Positions 14,101 through 21,824 are shown, counted from the first letter of the stretch. The stretch: 64,000 bases of DNA from Mytilus galloprovincialis (GCF_965363235.1 NC_134844.1:19636646-19700645), one strand, 5' to 3'. The notes: a model not told the origin generated them from the sequence alone. Program-made: numbers and translations.

Positions 14101-16591
14101 GCTCTATTTGGCAAACAGGAAAATAAGAACACTTAAAAAAATTAAATACCATCCAAAGACAGGGTTTATCTATTTGTCTTGGGAGTTTCTGTAACAGCCA
14201 GTTTGAAAGTATTACAAGTTATGGCAGGAGTATTGCCATTAGATCTTAGAAGAGAAGAAATGGCAATTAGAGATATTGCAAGACTAAATTCATATTCAAC
14301 AAAAATCCATATCAGAAACCAAAATAGATGAATGGAAAACAAAGAAACAGTGGACAAGTTCATATCACCTTTAGGCTTAATGTTACAACAAGCAAAAAAC
14401 ATGAAAGAAGAAACAGATATCAGTATTGATGACATAGAGCCAGAATATCAATTTCAATGTCTACAAGCATCAAAATCTCCACCAGAATATTGGCATACTC
14501 TTGGTTCCTAAAAAAACAGAACTAAAGAACAAGAAATCACAGGAAAAAAAATAATATTAAACAAACTTAACACAGTATCTCCATCAACAGTTGTTGCATT
14601 CACAGACGGTTCTTGCCAATCCAACCCAGGACCTTGTGGAGCAGGTGCAATTGTAATCTTCAACAATAAAGAAACAGAACTTAAACAACATGAACAACCA
14701 GTTTCAAAAAGGGGTTCAATTCTTTTGGCAGAGCTTGTTGCAATAAAATTAGTATTAGATTATGCTAGCAGAATTGAAAATAAAACAATATAAATAAAAG
14801 AAGACAAGAAGTAAAAATATTTTTGGACAGTCAATCAGCAATTGGAATTTTAACATTAAACTGGAAAATTGAAAATCACAATTATATCCCTTATTAAATC
14901 TATCCAAAAACACCATAGAATAATGATTAATTTTAATGGACCCCAGTACATGCAGATGTTAGAGGAAATGAAATAGCTGATAAACAAAATATGCAATTAA
15001 AGAGGCAAATCAAATTCAAAAAGAAGCTCATGTTACAGTAACTAAACAAGATACAAGTATTAAAACGGCAGCAAGAATTTTAGCAAATAAAAAGTGGCAA
15101 AATCGATGGGACAATAGTGAAACAGGAAGATTTTATTACAATTTTCACCAGAATGTCAGCAAAAAGTCAACATTTGATTATCCAGATCATAAAACAGCAA
15201 AAATTATAAGAAATTTAAGATCCAGATACTACCTAAAAAATTACCAAAACAAAATCAATCGCACCGGTTTTAATTAATGAAACATTAATTATATTTTTTT
15301 TTTTCTTTTAAATTTTCTTGTTAATTTTTTTTTAAAATACATGTAATAAAAGTATGTATATTTTTAATTTTTGTCAAAATATGTTAAGCACAGTTGCCAC
15401 CTAAAAGTATATATTTATAAAAGTACAAGAGAGTTGTTTACCAGAGTGAAATATTTACACGCGAGACTTGAATATTTACAAGGGAGACAATCCAGTGTCA
15501 ACAGCGACACCTACAGAATACAGAATGTAACTATAGACGATTGTTTCCTTTAGAACCTTTGATCATTCATCTTCAACCTTCGACCTTACTTGTAAACCAG
15601 TTTATATCTCTTATTTTTGTATGCAGAGTTGTGCAGATACTGCAAAACTACTCTAGCAATAGTTTGGTCAACCAATATTCAAATGCCAAATGAGATATAC
15701 GGTGCAGTCCAGGGTATCCGCGCACCTAAGACTTCTGACTTTACTTCATTCAACTGATAACACCAATAATTGGATAATATTGTGTGAACACTTTCATCAC
15801 ATACTTTTATTTCATAAAATCTTCTGTTTGTACGGTTTCATCCTCTAGATTTTTTGTAATGGGTGTCCAAAATAAGGGAAACTCCTGTTTTGAGAGTTCC
15901 TCTAATGTCCGGTGAATTCGTGCATGCCTTCCAAAAAGAGCTCATTTTAAATAAAGGAAAGATTTTATACTACAAAATATAGCTGAGTTTGAACCAAATA
16001 AACTGCCAAGGATGCAGAGCAAAAAATATTTCAATTTGATATAAGTTTGACTTAAATAAAACAAATTTTATCTGATGATGTATTTTTTTTTATGGAAATT
16101 GGCCAAATACGGCAAATCATGAGATTGCAGTTATTAATTAACTCTTGAACTTATCAATTTTATTCTTTTTCATCCCTTCGGAAGGCTAAAACAATAACAA
16201 GAACGATTTTGTTTATGTTACTGTATCAGCTAATGCACGATATCACGGTCCACGCCGACACAGGGGACTCCACTGTATACTTACTGTAACACCTAGTCAT
16301 GCTAGTAGGTGCTTACCTTTACCTTACGTAGAAATATAAACAGGTTCAGCTGACAGAAGTGGTTAGGGGTCCTGGTATAAAGTATTGATTGGTACAGACT
16401 ACTACAGTGGTTTTTTTTTCAATGTTTTGAGCTCGTTTAGTTTTTGAATTACTGAATCTCACCTCTCCAAAATAAAAAGATGTCAACGTGATGAAAATGA
16501 GTACACCAATGACAATAAGTATTCCATATTTATGTGACAGAACATCATAAGCCTGCTTCTGGACTATTTTTCTACAATGATCGTCTCGCAT
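53..16591 (-). CDS. GNPTAB: GNPTAB, GlcNAc-1-phosphotransferase alpha/beta precursor (partial, 8 exons)
   Basis: Join 16591-16463, 13209-13124, 11779-11660, 8451-8252, 7864-7797, 7172-7041, 5066-4992, 124-53 (882 nt, 294 codons); the 3' part is off the left edge. The family's enzyme transfers GlcNAc-1-phosphate to mannose on lysosomal hydrolases in the cis-Golgi, the first step of the mannose-6-phosphate tag. The product has a short basic cytoplasmic tail, a membrane anchor at residues about 22-39, and a Stealth first block at 78-90 (PIDVVYTWVNGTD). Later blocks resemble vertebrate GNPTAB: DNIAGRSYRERLC, VILDPVLPKEMTLLKL, AGFPPQYTAEQ and TFSAANLVWDL. Every exon has GT/AG ends and the codon phase is continuous across all seven junctions. 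Notch, DMAP-binding and beta-subunit regions are not in the window. Several introns carry mobile elements. The start is the first Met before the tail and anchor, as in vertebrates. Family assignment is secure; exact UTR limits are unknown. Confidence 0.95.
203..770 (+). repeat. Hairpin-containing MITE-like repeat, copy 1
   Basis: About 560 bases that recur inverted at 35431-35988. An internal imperfect hairpin (about 417-570) pairs a 'gaaagtggcc' stretch with its reverse complement. The better copy at 35 kb has CAAAGGAGTA/TACTCCTTTG ends; here the ends are worn. Short ORFs in both copies are similar only because the DNA is, and they look non-coding. Confidence 0.6.
812..820 (+). repeat. Kolobok left terminal inverted repeat
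   Basis: ACCAGCAAC directly after the TTAA at 808-811. It is the exact reverse complement of 4454-4462. The next bases contain a small palindrome (CCGATCAG/CTGATCGG) that is not repeated at the right end. Confidence 0.85.
901..940 (+). repeat. Kolobok subterminal inverted repeat, left
   Basis: Imperfect inverted partner of 4154-4187. Both share CAGCTGAT, GTAAACA and AAATGCACATG in the same order. Such subterminal repeats often hold transposase binding sites; that role is inferred. Confidence 0.6.
1095..2891 (-). CDS. Kolobok-like DDE transposase
   Basis: An uninterrupted 598-residue protein. It has a lysine-rich N-terminus (about 40-70), then a probable zinc-binding C-x3-C with downstream His (C195, C199, H203), then a catalytic core. 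The core follows a pattern I recall from Kolobok-type transposases of cnidarians and fish. Its landmarks are D296 in IVTDARHG, D366 in RVHCHDRNTS, the DTWHATKNIAKEI segment (387-399), and E515 in NYYVESFNNA followed by LAVLDWNEHVNR. The inferred catalytic triad is D296, D366, E515. Intactness suggests recent activity. Four Met codons lie in the first 33 residues, so the true start could be downstream of the first. It lies in the same orientation as the host gene GNPTAB, within its intron. Confidence 0.82.
   Translation of the reverse strand: MKIGMSNISSYQILEGNLEIEFFIIMEVLAVNMNENIQPAEKRKYLKDKVESVKRRNDMRKEKPKPIEGKINFSSGSIDEKNLIYGMTNDIKKAMGGGNPNRTTNKDMLFEVMTFYIKNNITQLDEDQHMAEENNIPFLDCSFTSCNEETSTQKLFVTAETSIENLIKRVINHGKVCKSQLHLYSTDIKGHVGVCKLKCEKKHELLWSSSPYMGDKYLCNLRMSHGFYVSGILPNQYSRFCQASNIGTIGETTLNSIFQKYAPVVSQLVKESYETALLEEIASYEELQEGIDIVTDARHGTRKNSMYTDVVCLGARTHKVLRVETISKVDCTSAQKHELIGTERIYEYFKNLRDEYEVKIRVHCHDRNTSVNKFIRINGIDTESTNDTWHATKNIAKEIKTICSGPRYKEGQTWHPELSDKAASIKTHLYWAMKNCNKDPVKLKLSLLNIVEHYKNNHEHCSELSRCKTDSNYEPTKYLIKDPKAEMLLGRALMNTQVYKSPTDYVHCMDNYYVESFNNAILQYHDKRINFSKQVYILRTNLAVLDWNEHVNRQTTSLNTVQDAKNPRRQVKVKVLKRKSYNMWSEIWDQLVQIYLDL
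2892..3355. promoter_or_regulatory. Divergent intergenic region of the Kolobok element
   Basis: 464 bases lie between the two divergent start codons and no ORF in them is credible. By position this must hold the promoters for both element genes. I see no clear TATA box placed for either, and the assignment is from layout only. Confidence 0.4.
3356..3922 (+). CDS. Second Kolobok ORF, P2X7 'ballast'-like cysteine protein
   Basis: An intact 188-residue protein transcribed away from the transposase. The first 80 residues are acidic, Ser/Asn-rich and probably disordered. Then comes a cysteine knot CQDCFCSPC (84-92), the segment RNSGIRKLKYKLFWRMM, DRGAW (128-132) and a C-terminus IPDCVLNLVRELYPNP ending in YMGHRWY. 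This resembles the domain often annotated 'P2X purinoceptor 7-like' in invertebrates, related to the zinc-binding ballast domain at the P2X7 C-terminus. No membrane segment is present, so it is not a receptor. A DNA- or metal-binding helper role in transposition is a guess. It lies between the transposon termini, so it belongs to the element. Confidence 0.65.
   Translation: MENQNDQNVLSLTVTEEQKLAIQAFFSHNDWDFNEAASSSSTSNLHLEDNAENNIIATDEIEHPGQSGSDQQSARNDTYDEDMCQDCFCSPCVTQNRQSWLGVGQRAHARNSGIRKLKYKLFWRMMQDRGAWSSPQYLAKKCRLLNRDRVDETVVIVRREVIPDCVLNLVRELYPNPKSKPYMGHRWY
4154..4187 (-). repeat. Kolobok subterminal inverted repeat, right
   Basis: Inverted partner of 901-940, about 275 bases inside the right terminus. 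The left partner lies only about 90 bases inside its terminus, so the two ends are not symmetrical. Confidence 0.6.
4454..4462 (-). repeat. Kolobok right terminal inverted repeat
   Basis: GTTGCTGGT directly before the TTAA at 4463-4466, mirroring the left end exactly. Confidence 0.85.
4992..5066 (-). CDS. GNPTAB: GNPTAB exon 7
   Basis: 75 nt, phase 0 at both ends. Encodes FTMHEDEGLAVIQISKKEDF and EALVN, matching the vertebrate LLKLNNPKDFQELN segment. The acceptor is TTTCAG and the donor is AAT|GTAAGT. A Kolobok transposon sits about 530 bases downstream, in the following intron. Confidence 0.92.
5158..5985. repeat. Bivalve dispersed element with 169-bp tandem units
   Basis: It opens with 'gagatgggagccatctc' and 'gggcccc', then has about four head-to-tail units. 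The 'atctttacca' landmark is at about 5223, 5392, 5561 and 5730, giving a period of 169 bases. It closes with a (GGAC)n run at 5908-5942 and 'cgcctttggcgggaccc'. Reading frames through it are incidental. Confidence 0.75.
6060..6375 (+). repeat. Mussel dispersed repeat R1, copy 1
   Basis: Starts 'agaagatgtggtatgattg', contains the 'aaaatgacacaagacatt' and 'gctataaaaggcc' blocks, and ends near 'aatgtggcggggtt'. The same family appears inverted and longer at 12030-12655. It lies in GNPTAB intron 6. Confidence 0.8.
6886..7012 (+). repeat. Mussel dispersed repeat R1, truncated copy
   Basis: It begins 'aagaaggagatgtggtatg' and keeps the 'ggccataaaaggccctgata' block, with the middle lost. It ends about 30 bases before GNPTAB exon 6. 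Confidence 0.65.
7041..7172 (-). CDS. GNPTAB: GNPTAB exon 6
   Basis: 132 nt, phase 0 at both ends. Encodes TTDWTVHNSIMLKDTAIMAG followed by FPPQYTAEQIQTKLPEKIAK. The SGFPP / KTKLPE landmarks are conserved. The donor is AAG|GTAAAT. Confidence 0.94.
7797..7864 (-). CDS. GNPTAB: GNPTAB exon 5
   Basis: 68 nt, phase 1 to phase 0. Encodes TEVLSRPILVHEINTTVRRG and YI, matching the vertebrate TVWRGYLTT region. The acceptor is TTTTCAG and the donor is ATT|GTAAGA. Confidence 0.92.
8252..8451 (-). CDS. GNPTAB: GNPTAB exon 4
   Basis: 200 nt, phase 2 to phase 1. Encodes CVFTNCLVTNMVILDPVLPK and onward to NYTVIVFKEDTN. The paired cysteines and VLDPALP-like motif align with the vertebrate protein. The donor is ACA|GTAAGT; the interrupted ATG (Met) codon is completed by exon 5. 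Confidence 0.93.
8545..9172 (+). repeat. Bivalve dispersed repeat R2 with nested LINE tail
   Basis: 'gtccacagtaaacggatgcc' through 'gacagacgg...' to 'cataatgcccctctactatc'. The internal block 'tggaccgtgaaattggg' occurs twice, so the copy is partly duplicated. At about 8688-8815 it is split by a foreign segment ending in a TTA/ATT microsatellite, which looks like a LINE or SINE 3' tail. Related copies lie near 13.5, 54.6 and 55.9 kb. Confidence 0.65.
9462..10106. repeat. Hairpin-plus-array element H1
   Basis: Left part: five or six copies of 'cccgtatcgcata' (9462-9550) followed by a poly-T run. Middle: two near-repeats containing gtaacgtcacgaacgtcaag-type words (about 9640-9715). Right part: a long imperfect palindrome at 9971-10105 centred near 10038, whose arms pair 'ataatacatggcaaaatccg' with its complement. 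The 'gtatcgcat' word links the two ends. Confidence 0.6.
10610..10692 (+). repeat. Fragment of repeat R2
   Basis: Only the end block 'gaccagaaacataatgccc' followed by 'ggcataaaag' remains of the R2 family. Confidence 0.45.
11079..11146. repeat. (AT)n microsatellite
   Basis: An almost pure run of about 34 AT dinucleotides in GNPTAB intron 3. ORFs that read Ile-Tyr repeats through it are artefacts. Confidence 0.95.
11215..11352 (+). repeat. Mussel dispersed repeat fragment ('gggttgttgtatctttgaca' type)
   Basis: 'gggccagctgaag', 'tgaagagccattagtgg' and 'cacattccccatttccattc' are landmarks of a common mussel repeat. A second tail fragment lies at 47505-47590. Confidence 0.55.
11660..11779 (-). 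CDS. GNPTAB: GNPTAB exon 3 (Stealth block 1)
   Basis: 120 nt, phase 2 to phase 2. Carries LCSPLPIDVVYTWVNGTD, the Stealth conserved region 1 signature of GlcNAc-1-P transferases and bacterial capsule phosphotransferases. A charged stretch ending NIEEELNIT follows. The acceptor is TATAG and the donor is AAG|GTATAC. Confidence 0.95.
12030..12655 (-). repeat. Mussel dispersed repeat R1, long copy
   Basis: The fullest copy of R1 here, inverted relative to the one at 6060. It includes the 'tgaactagctgtcagataac', 'tggttgtcatttgtttatg', 'tgctcattgttgaaggccg' and 'atcataccacatcttc' blocks. A roughly 50-bp piece ending 'gttgtctcattggcaat' is tandemly duplicated near 12540-12630. It occupies GNPTAB intron 2's upstream part of intron 3 as read on plus, between exons 3 and 2. 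Confidence 0.8.
13124..13209 (-). CDS. GNPTAB: GNPTAB exon 2
   Basis: 86 nt, entered in phase 0 and left in phase 2. Encodes TVVEWSNEKYAQVF and NSYSDNIAGRSYRE, matching the vertebrate [20 protein letters not shown] region. The acceptor is TTTCAG and the donor is AAG|GTATAT. Confidence 0.93.
13490..13838 (+). repeat. Bivalve dispersed repeat R2, copy
   Basis: Shares 'tcatagtgcagatgcctcac', 'ttttctattttcagtggacc', 'ggaacatgtgtaca' and the closing 'gatggagcataa'-type end with the 8545 copy. It lies in GNPTAB intron 1. Confidence 0.6.
14178..15265 (+). pseudogene. Non-LTR retrotransposon ORF2 remnant with RNase H domain
   Basis: A decayed polyprotein end lies antisense to GNPTAB in intron 1. 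The linker reads VMAGVLPLDLRREEMAIRDI, which typically joins reverse transcriptase to RNase H in LINEs. RNase H landmarks follow: FTDGSCQSNPGPCGAGA near 14597, the catalytic Glu in LLAELVAIKL near 14728, DSQSAIGIL near 14824 and HADVRGNEIADKQ near 14945. Stops and frame changes (for example after ENKTI, and in the last third) show it is dead. The reverse transcriptase itself is missing, so this is a 5'-truncated copy. The exact 3' end is uncertain. Confidence 0.75.
16463..16591 (-). CDS. GNPTAB: GNPTAB exon 1 (start codon, tail and membrane anchor)
   Basis: Encodes 43 residues beginning MRDDHCRK. The LSHKYG motif precedes a hydrophobic anchor and the exon ends FYFGE. The donor reads GAG|GTGAG, phase 0. 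Vertebrate GNPTAB has LSHRYG, the anchor and FGE at the same place, so both the start and the exon end are well supported. Confidence 0.93.
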
Positions 16592-16966
16592 TTTTCACTT
16601 TTTGTAGAAAGCGTCTGCTACCACTTTTTTACATTGCATTGTGGGGAAAAGGGTTCATAATAGACCGGTTTCCACGTGTTGAATATGAACACTTATCAAA
16701 AGAATTGACAGGGCTTAACAACAATTATCTGTTGTAAAACTATAGAGTCAATCCATCGCTTATTTCTCAACAAAATGCTAGATACAAAAGTGGGCAAAGC
16801 AAGAGGGTAAGACAGTTGCTTTAGCTTGAAGTGATGAACAATAAAGAGATATTCCGAAAGAAAGTCACGTGAAAATGCTAGAACTTGTGCAGCCGCCCTG
16901 ATCATTGACCCAACTATCCCTACAGAATTTTCAATATACACATAAAATAGAAATACTTTAAGAATT
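16592..16966 (-). promoter_or_regulatory. GNPTAB upstream region with two CACGTG boxes, one CLEAR-like
   Basis: The sequence before the GNPTAB start codon carries CACGTG at 16673-16678, about 80 bases upstream. It also carries GTCACGTGA at 16864-16872, about 275 bases upstream, which fits the CLEAR motif (GTCACGTGAC) bound by MITF/TFE factors at lysosomal genes. No TATA box or transcription start can be placed, and the regulatory role is inference. Confidence 0.4.
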
Positions 16967-17515
16967 GGTAAACGGACAGAAAGTCACAGGACAAAAAGTC
17001 ACAGGACATAAAGTCACAAATTTCGCAGGACAAAAAGTCACAGGACAAAAAGTCACAAATAATTAGTTGACAATTGTTTGAATATGTAAGAGAAATAACT
17101 TGAAATATTTACTTTTTATACATATATTCATATTAAAATTTAGGAAATGTGTCATTATACTTGAAAAATAAAGATTTATTTAATTTTACCAGTGCAAAAG
17201 AAAGATTTCTTGGCACTATGAAGCCATTTAAGTGCCAAGCCACTTTGACATTTCGTTTTTTAACAATTATTTAATTATCTTTGATATTTTTTTGATAAAT
17301 TTTATTTACAAAGTTGGTTTATGTACAATAGTTCAAGAAAAATGCAAAAATATTTTTGTAGAAATACGCGTTTTTTATTCAAAGAAAATAATCAGAAAAA
17401 ATGGACTGTGACTTTTTGTCCTGTGACTTTATGTCCGTGACTTTTTGTCCTGTGACTTTATGTCCGTGACTTTTTGTCTGTGACTTTTTGTCCTGTGACT
17501 TTCTGTCCTACATTC
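16967..17515. mobile_element. MULE-like foldback element M1
   Basis: 549 bp flanked by the 8-bp duplication TAAGAATT (16959-16966 and 17516-17523). The arms are tandem arrays of the words GGACAAAAAGTCACA and GGACATAAAGTCACA (left 16977-17060) and their reverse complements (right 17403-17508). No coding sequence is seen in the AT-rich middle. The architecture and 8-bp duplication fit Mutator-like non-autonomous elements. Confidence 0.75.
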
Positions 17516-17764
17516 TAAGAATTCAGGCCAATTTTATCAACACGTTATTCTTTAAACTATGCGAGTGTTGTTTTTAAAAAGAGCAACCAGATAAGTTTCG
17601 TATACAATAATTTTCAAATTTAATAATTTAAAAACTTCATACCTTGATTCTATGTTTGGTAGCATACACCAGTGTTACCAAACCAGTTAATTCCGTTTGC
17701 GTTCATTGATTTTATGCACGTTTTCAGCATACCAATTAAATAATTAAATAAACTAATGGACACA

Positions 17765-18768
17765 TGAAAGCTATTTAACTAATAGAAAACAGTGTGTTAA
17801 AGTAGGTACTAATTCAAGCTATTGGCAAACAATGTTTAAAGGGGTGCCACAAGGGTCAATATTAGGGCCAACATTATTTAATATTTTTTTAAATGACATT
17901 TTCTATTTTATTCATAAAAGTGAATTATGCAGATGATAACACCCTTTCATACGCAGATAACGATTTAAATAAATTAATTAAAACTTTAGAAGATGAAAGT
18001 AAAATTTTGATAAACTGGTTCTCAATAAATAAAATGAAAGCAAATCCAGAAAAATTTCAAGCAATAGCTGTAGGTAAAAAAACTAAAGACAAAAACCTAA
18101 AATTTAAATTAGAAGGTAATGAAATAGAGTGTGAAGATAACGTTAAACTTCTAGTTGTAACAATAGATTTTAAACTAAATTTCAATGAACATGTCTCTAT
18201 AATATGTAAAAAAGCATCCAAACAATTAAATGTATTAAAAAGAATAGGTAAACACCTGACTAAACTCGAAAAATTAACAATTTATTATTCTTTCATAATG
18301 TCCAACTTTAATTACTGCCCACTAGTTTGGCACTTTTTATGTGGGGAGGTAAATACAAAAAAGATAGAGAAAATTCAAGAGAGAGCACTAAGGTTTATCT
18401 ATGAAGACCATTCAGCAAGTTATGAAGATCTACTCTGCAAATCAAAATTACCATCTTTAAAAATAAGAAGAATGCGATCTTTGGCGATTGAAGTTTTCAA
18501 AATTATAAATAAAGATTGTCCTGTATATCTCCATGATTTGATTCACTTAAAGGAAAACACTTACTCTTTCAGATACCAGAATACAGCAGATCTACCACAT
18601 GTAAGAACAACTGCATATGGCCTACAATCTTTCAGGTATGCAGGTGCTAGGCTTTGGAATCAGATGCCAGATGAGCTTCGTAAGCAATCATCTTTAAATC
18701 AATTCAAGAACTTGATAAATTCTAGGTCTGGCAGCTCATGCAAATGCTTTGCCTGCAAAACCAGTTAA
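17765..18768 (+). pseudogene. LINE reverse transcriptase C-terminal part, frameshifted
   Basis: SYLTNRKQCVKVG and GVPQGSILGPTLFNIFLNDI (RT blocks 3-4) are read in one frame up to about 17925. The frame then changes immediately before YADD, the catalytic motif. From there 280 residues are open, with thumb-region landmarks: WFSINKMKANPEKF, LNFNEHV, IMSNFNYCPLVWHF, QERALRFIYED, RNTTAYGLQSF-like and GARLWNQMPDELR. A C-terminal Cys pair ends CKCFACKTS. A small deletion just before the active site explains the shift. The Met at 17893 is not a real start. Confidence 0.8.
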
Positions 18769-19157
18769 TCTCTGTTCGTTATTTTTTGGTTTGTTGCTTT
18801 ATTTTCAGCATGGCAAATTTATTTTGCTATCTTTACTATAGTGCTTCTGCTGCTTTGTGCTAATTTTAGAACCTTTATGTGCTTTTAATGTGCTTTTTAT
18901 GTGCAAACCATTTTATTTGTGCTTTTGTGTTTTTTATCTCATAATTGCATGTATCAGTATGTGTTGAACTTATAAGATGCTTAAAGAACTTTTGTGCTGC
19001 ATGAACTCTTGCGTTACATGTTTAATGTTGTGTGCATGACTCGATATGTATGTTTTGTTTTACTTGTTGTTATGTCGGTTTTAAAAGCTCTTCAGAGCTT
19101 ATGTTTGTAATTGCTTGCTTATACCGACTCTAAATAAAGCTTTATGTCTTATGTCTA
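17765..19157 (+). mobile_element. 5'-truncated CR1-like LINE, 3' end
   Basis: Starts inside the reverse transcriptase, runs through the ORF stop at 18768 and a T-rich 3'UTR, and ends 'aataaagctttatgtcttat' with a short repeated 'ttatgtc' tail. CR1-clade elements often end in such microsatellite tails instead of poly-A. It lies upstream of, and antisense to, GNPTAB. Confidence 0.75.
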
Positions 19158-19317
19158 GATAACTAAAGAAAGTTCACCTATAGCTGTGTAACGTGTACAC
19201 AGGGTAAGCGTGTCTATTTCTATTTTAGAATGAGTTCGTTACCAGTTTGATACTGGATCCAAAATGTTCTATTTACAAAATATATAACAAACAATCTTTG
19301 TTCATATATTAACGTCA

Positions 19318-19700
19318 ATGAACCAAAATATGTACAACTGCTCTTTGCGTTCTCTAATAAACTATCTACATTTATTCTACTTCAAATATATACAAGTCAA
19401 CTGGTACAAATTTGTACTATTGCAAATTTGTCCTGGGTCAGGACAAACTTGTCCACTTGGTACAATTATATACCTTATAAGTTGGTCACAAAGATCCATA
19501 CTTGTCCTAGATACATGTTGGTACCCTTCAAGCTACGACTTGTCTTAATGGTACATTGTGGTATCCTACAAGTTGGTCACACAGATCCATACTTGTCCTG
19601 TACGGTTAACTTCATACTTGACAAAATACAGTTGCACAAGTGGCACCAACCTTGTTTTTTATTGCATTACATTGAGACTACTATAACACAGTAGTCTAGT
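19318..19700. repeat. Inverted and direct short repeats ('acaagt'/'acttgt' words)
   Basis: 'caagttggtcacaaagatcc' and 'caagttggtcacacagatcc' form a direct repeat of about 30 bases. Around 19405-19460 'acaaatttgt', 'caaatttgtcctggg' and 'tcaggacaaacttgtcc' pair as inverted repeats. This may be a worn foldback element; ends and duplication were not found. Confidence 0.4.
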
Positions 19701-20349
19701 AGTCCGTTAGCATTACATCATGACTGCAATTCTATATATTAGAGAATATTATCAGGCACCAACCTGTTCTTTATTACACTTAGTAATAGATCTGTATAAG
19801 AGACAACGATCTCAAATATCCTACAAAAAAATACACTCAACAAAATAGTAGCAATGTATTATTATTCAATGAATACTATGTTGACATTGACTCAAGTGCA
19901 GCCCGTAAGTGTATTTTCAGTTTGAAAAGACAAACAGAAGCATTAGTAGTTTGTGCGGAGAAACTCGATATTAAAAAAAAATACAAAAAAAAACAAACAG
20001 TTTAAGCACTCGCACATTTGACTATGAGGTATACTGCAAATAACAAGTATATTTAATAACGGATATTAAAAATGACTTATCTGCAGAAAGCACAAAGAGT
20101 CGGTGCTTAAAGGGAAGTCCCTACTTGTACTTAATGCAGATGAGTCAAACTCCTAAATTATATAAAATATATTTTGAAACATATTTTTAAGATTATAGAT
20201 TCTGTGTCCAGCCAGCAAGGATCATCAAGGGACGGTGCAAGAGAATTTGGTATTCTCCCTATGATCTGTGCAGGCTTAACAGGGTATCCAAATTCATATT
20301 AAAGAGTTATATATTGAAATTAGTTATTGCAGATTATGTTGTCCTTCAA

Positions 20350-20690
20350 TTCTTAGTATCTTCTATATATTTATAAAACTTTTAGAACAATCATATGCAG
20401 CTTTTAACAAGGGAAATGACGAGCCAATATTTTCTAAATGATGCCAATATCCTAAAACATGTTTGGCAAAGTGTGTACTTTTTCTATTAACACCTAAAAT
20501 ATATTTGAAGAATTTGATATGAAGTTTTTCACAAAGTATCCTTGAGTAAATTGTATCCACCGATATGTTTTCTTATTTTAAACGTGCAGTAAAGGGAGTA
20601 GAATATTCCCAAATTTCACACCCATATGAAAGTATAGGCTTTATTGTATGGTCAAAAACATGAATTGCATCTTTAACAGTAGGATTATGC
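20350..20690 (-). pseudogene. LINE reverse transcriptase, 3' half of interrupted copy
   Basis: Minus-strand reading gives NPTVKDAIHVFDHTIKPILS, YGCEIWEYS and, after a stop, ILCEKLHIKFFKYILGVNRK. These are thumb and post-RT landmarks of a non-LTR element. Its 5' half is at 28506-28880. The two halves rejoin in one frame when the MULE insertion (20691-28505) and one copy of its GATTATGC duplication are removed. Confidence 0.8.
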
Positions 20691-20829
20691 GGGCGATATC
20701 TTTTTGCGCCAAAAAGTAACTCATTTGCGCCACAACTTAATTGCGCCATGCAATACTTCTTTTGCGCCACCTAATTTTCAAAACTATAGGTATCATTTGC
20801 GTCAATAAAGTAATCATCCTCATAAAATT

Positions 20830-21360
20830 ATCCCGCTTTCTGGCTCGTTACACAATACAAAGTCATCATCTTTGTTTGTAACAACACCAATATCATCCAA
20901 CATTCTGTGAAATTCTGCTCGACCTTTAGGTTGAGCCCGATGCAGTTTTATTCTCTCCATATACATTGACTGACGCACATATCTTAAATCTTTCTTTTCT
21001 AAATTTTCTTCTTCAATTTTGAAGAGCTCTGAATTTTTTTATTTTAGACGGTCGCTCTGGCAACATATCGGTTGCTTTTCTTTTGCACGCAGTTCTCAAA
21101 ATTTGACGTTCTTGTTTCTGGACTTTTGTTTCATGACATATAATCTAATTCTCCATTCGAAATAATTGTACACGATTCATCTGTGAAAAACCTAGCACAA
21201 CACGACTTAACTGTACATCTCCACCTTATTTCTCCAGTTTTCCTTAACTGTTACATCTCCACCTTATTTCTCCAGTTTTCTGTACAAATGCCTGACGGAA
21301 TTTTGTGTTCTTCAACAATGATGACCGGTTTTTCCTCTATCAGACTCTATTTTCTTGAAT
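20830..21360 (-). pseudogene. MULE transposase N-terminal remnant with FLYWCH-like zinc finger
   Basis: Minus-strand fragments give GEIRWRCTVKSCCARFF with DESCTIISNG (FLYWCH-type finger), then LRTACKRKATDMLPERPSKI, then KDLRYVRQSMYMERIKLHRA and AEFHRMLDDIGVVTNKDDDF. These are the order and spacing of MULE transposase N-termini. The DDE catalytic core is absent. A 36-base block around 'acatctccaccttatttctc' is tandemly duplicated inside the finger. Frameshifts are present, so it cannot be functional. Confidence 0.72.
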
Positions 21361-21646
21361 GGTATATCAGACACTCTTGACTCGTGAAAAAATATTCTAT
21401 TACTAAACAATTTATTTTTTGGTGAGTTTTCTTAAATTTGATGAGTGTTCAATTAAATCTTTAGTGGAAATTTTAATAATAGTACATGTATGCTATAGGT
21501 AAAACATGTGCAGGTATGATATAAGTAAAAAATATTTACAAGTAAATGTGGCGCAATTTCATTTCATTTATTGGCGCAATTAATACCATCAAAATAAAAG
21601 AGAGTGGCGCAATTAATACCTTTTCAAAACTGCCATTGGCGCAAAT

Positions 21647-21824
21647 GGAATTTAAGTTAATAGACTTAAATTCAGTTATCGCCGGGGCCACTCACGGATT
21701 GTGTTTCATGTTTTAGATTTACCCAACATGAGTGACGTTATATTCTGTGACGTCATTTAGTCCTTTTTAGAATTTCATCGCAGCAAGCAAGCTGTTTAAA
21801 TTTCGTAAGCGGTAAACTTGAAAA
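21647..21824 (+). repeat. Box A, 178-bp direct repeat (copy 1)
   Basis: By eye identical to 27791-27968. Opens with a palindrome (gaatttaagt...acttaaattc) and carries a full TGACGTCA (CRE-type site) at 21748-21755, with a half site just upstream. It may be promoter-derived. Confidence 0.85.

Noticed and set aside
16534..16737. 67-residue ORF opposite GNPTAB exon 1
   Set aside because: Antisense to a well-supported exon; no family match.
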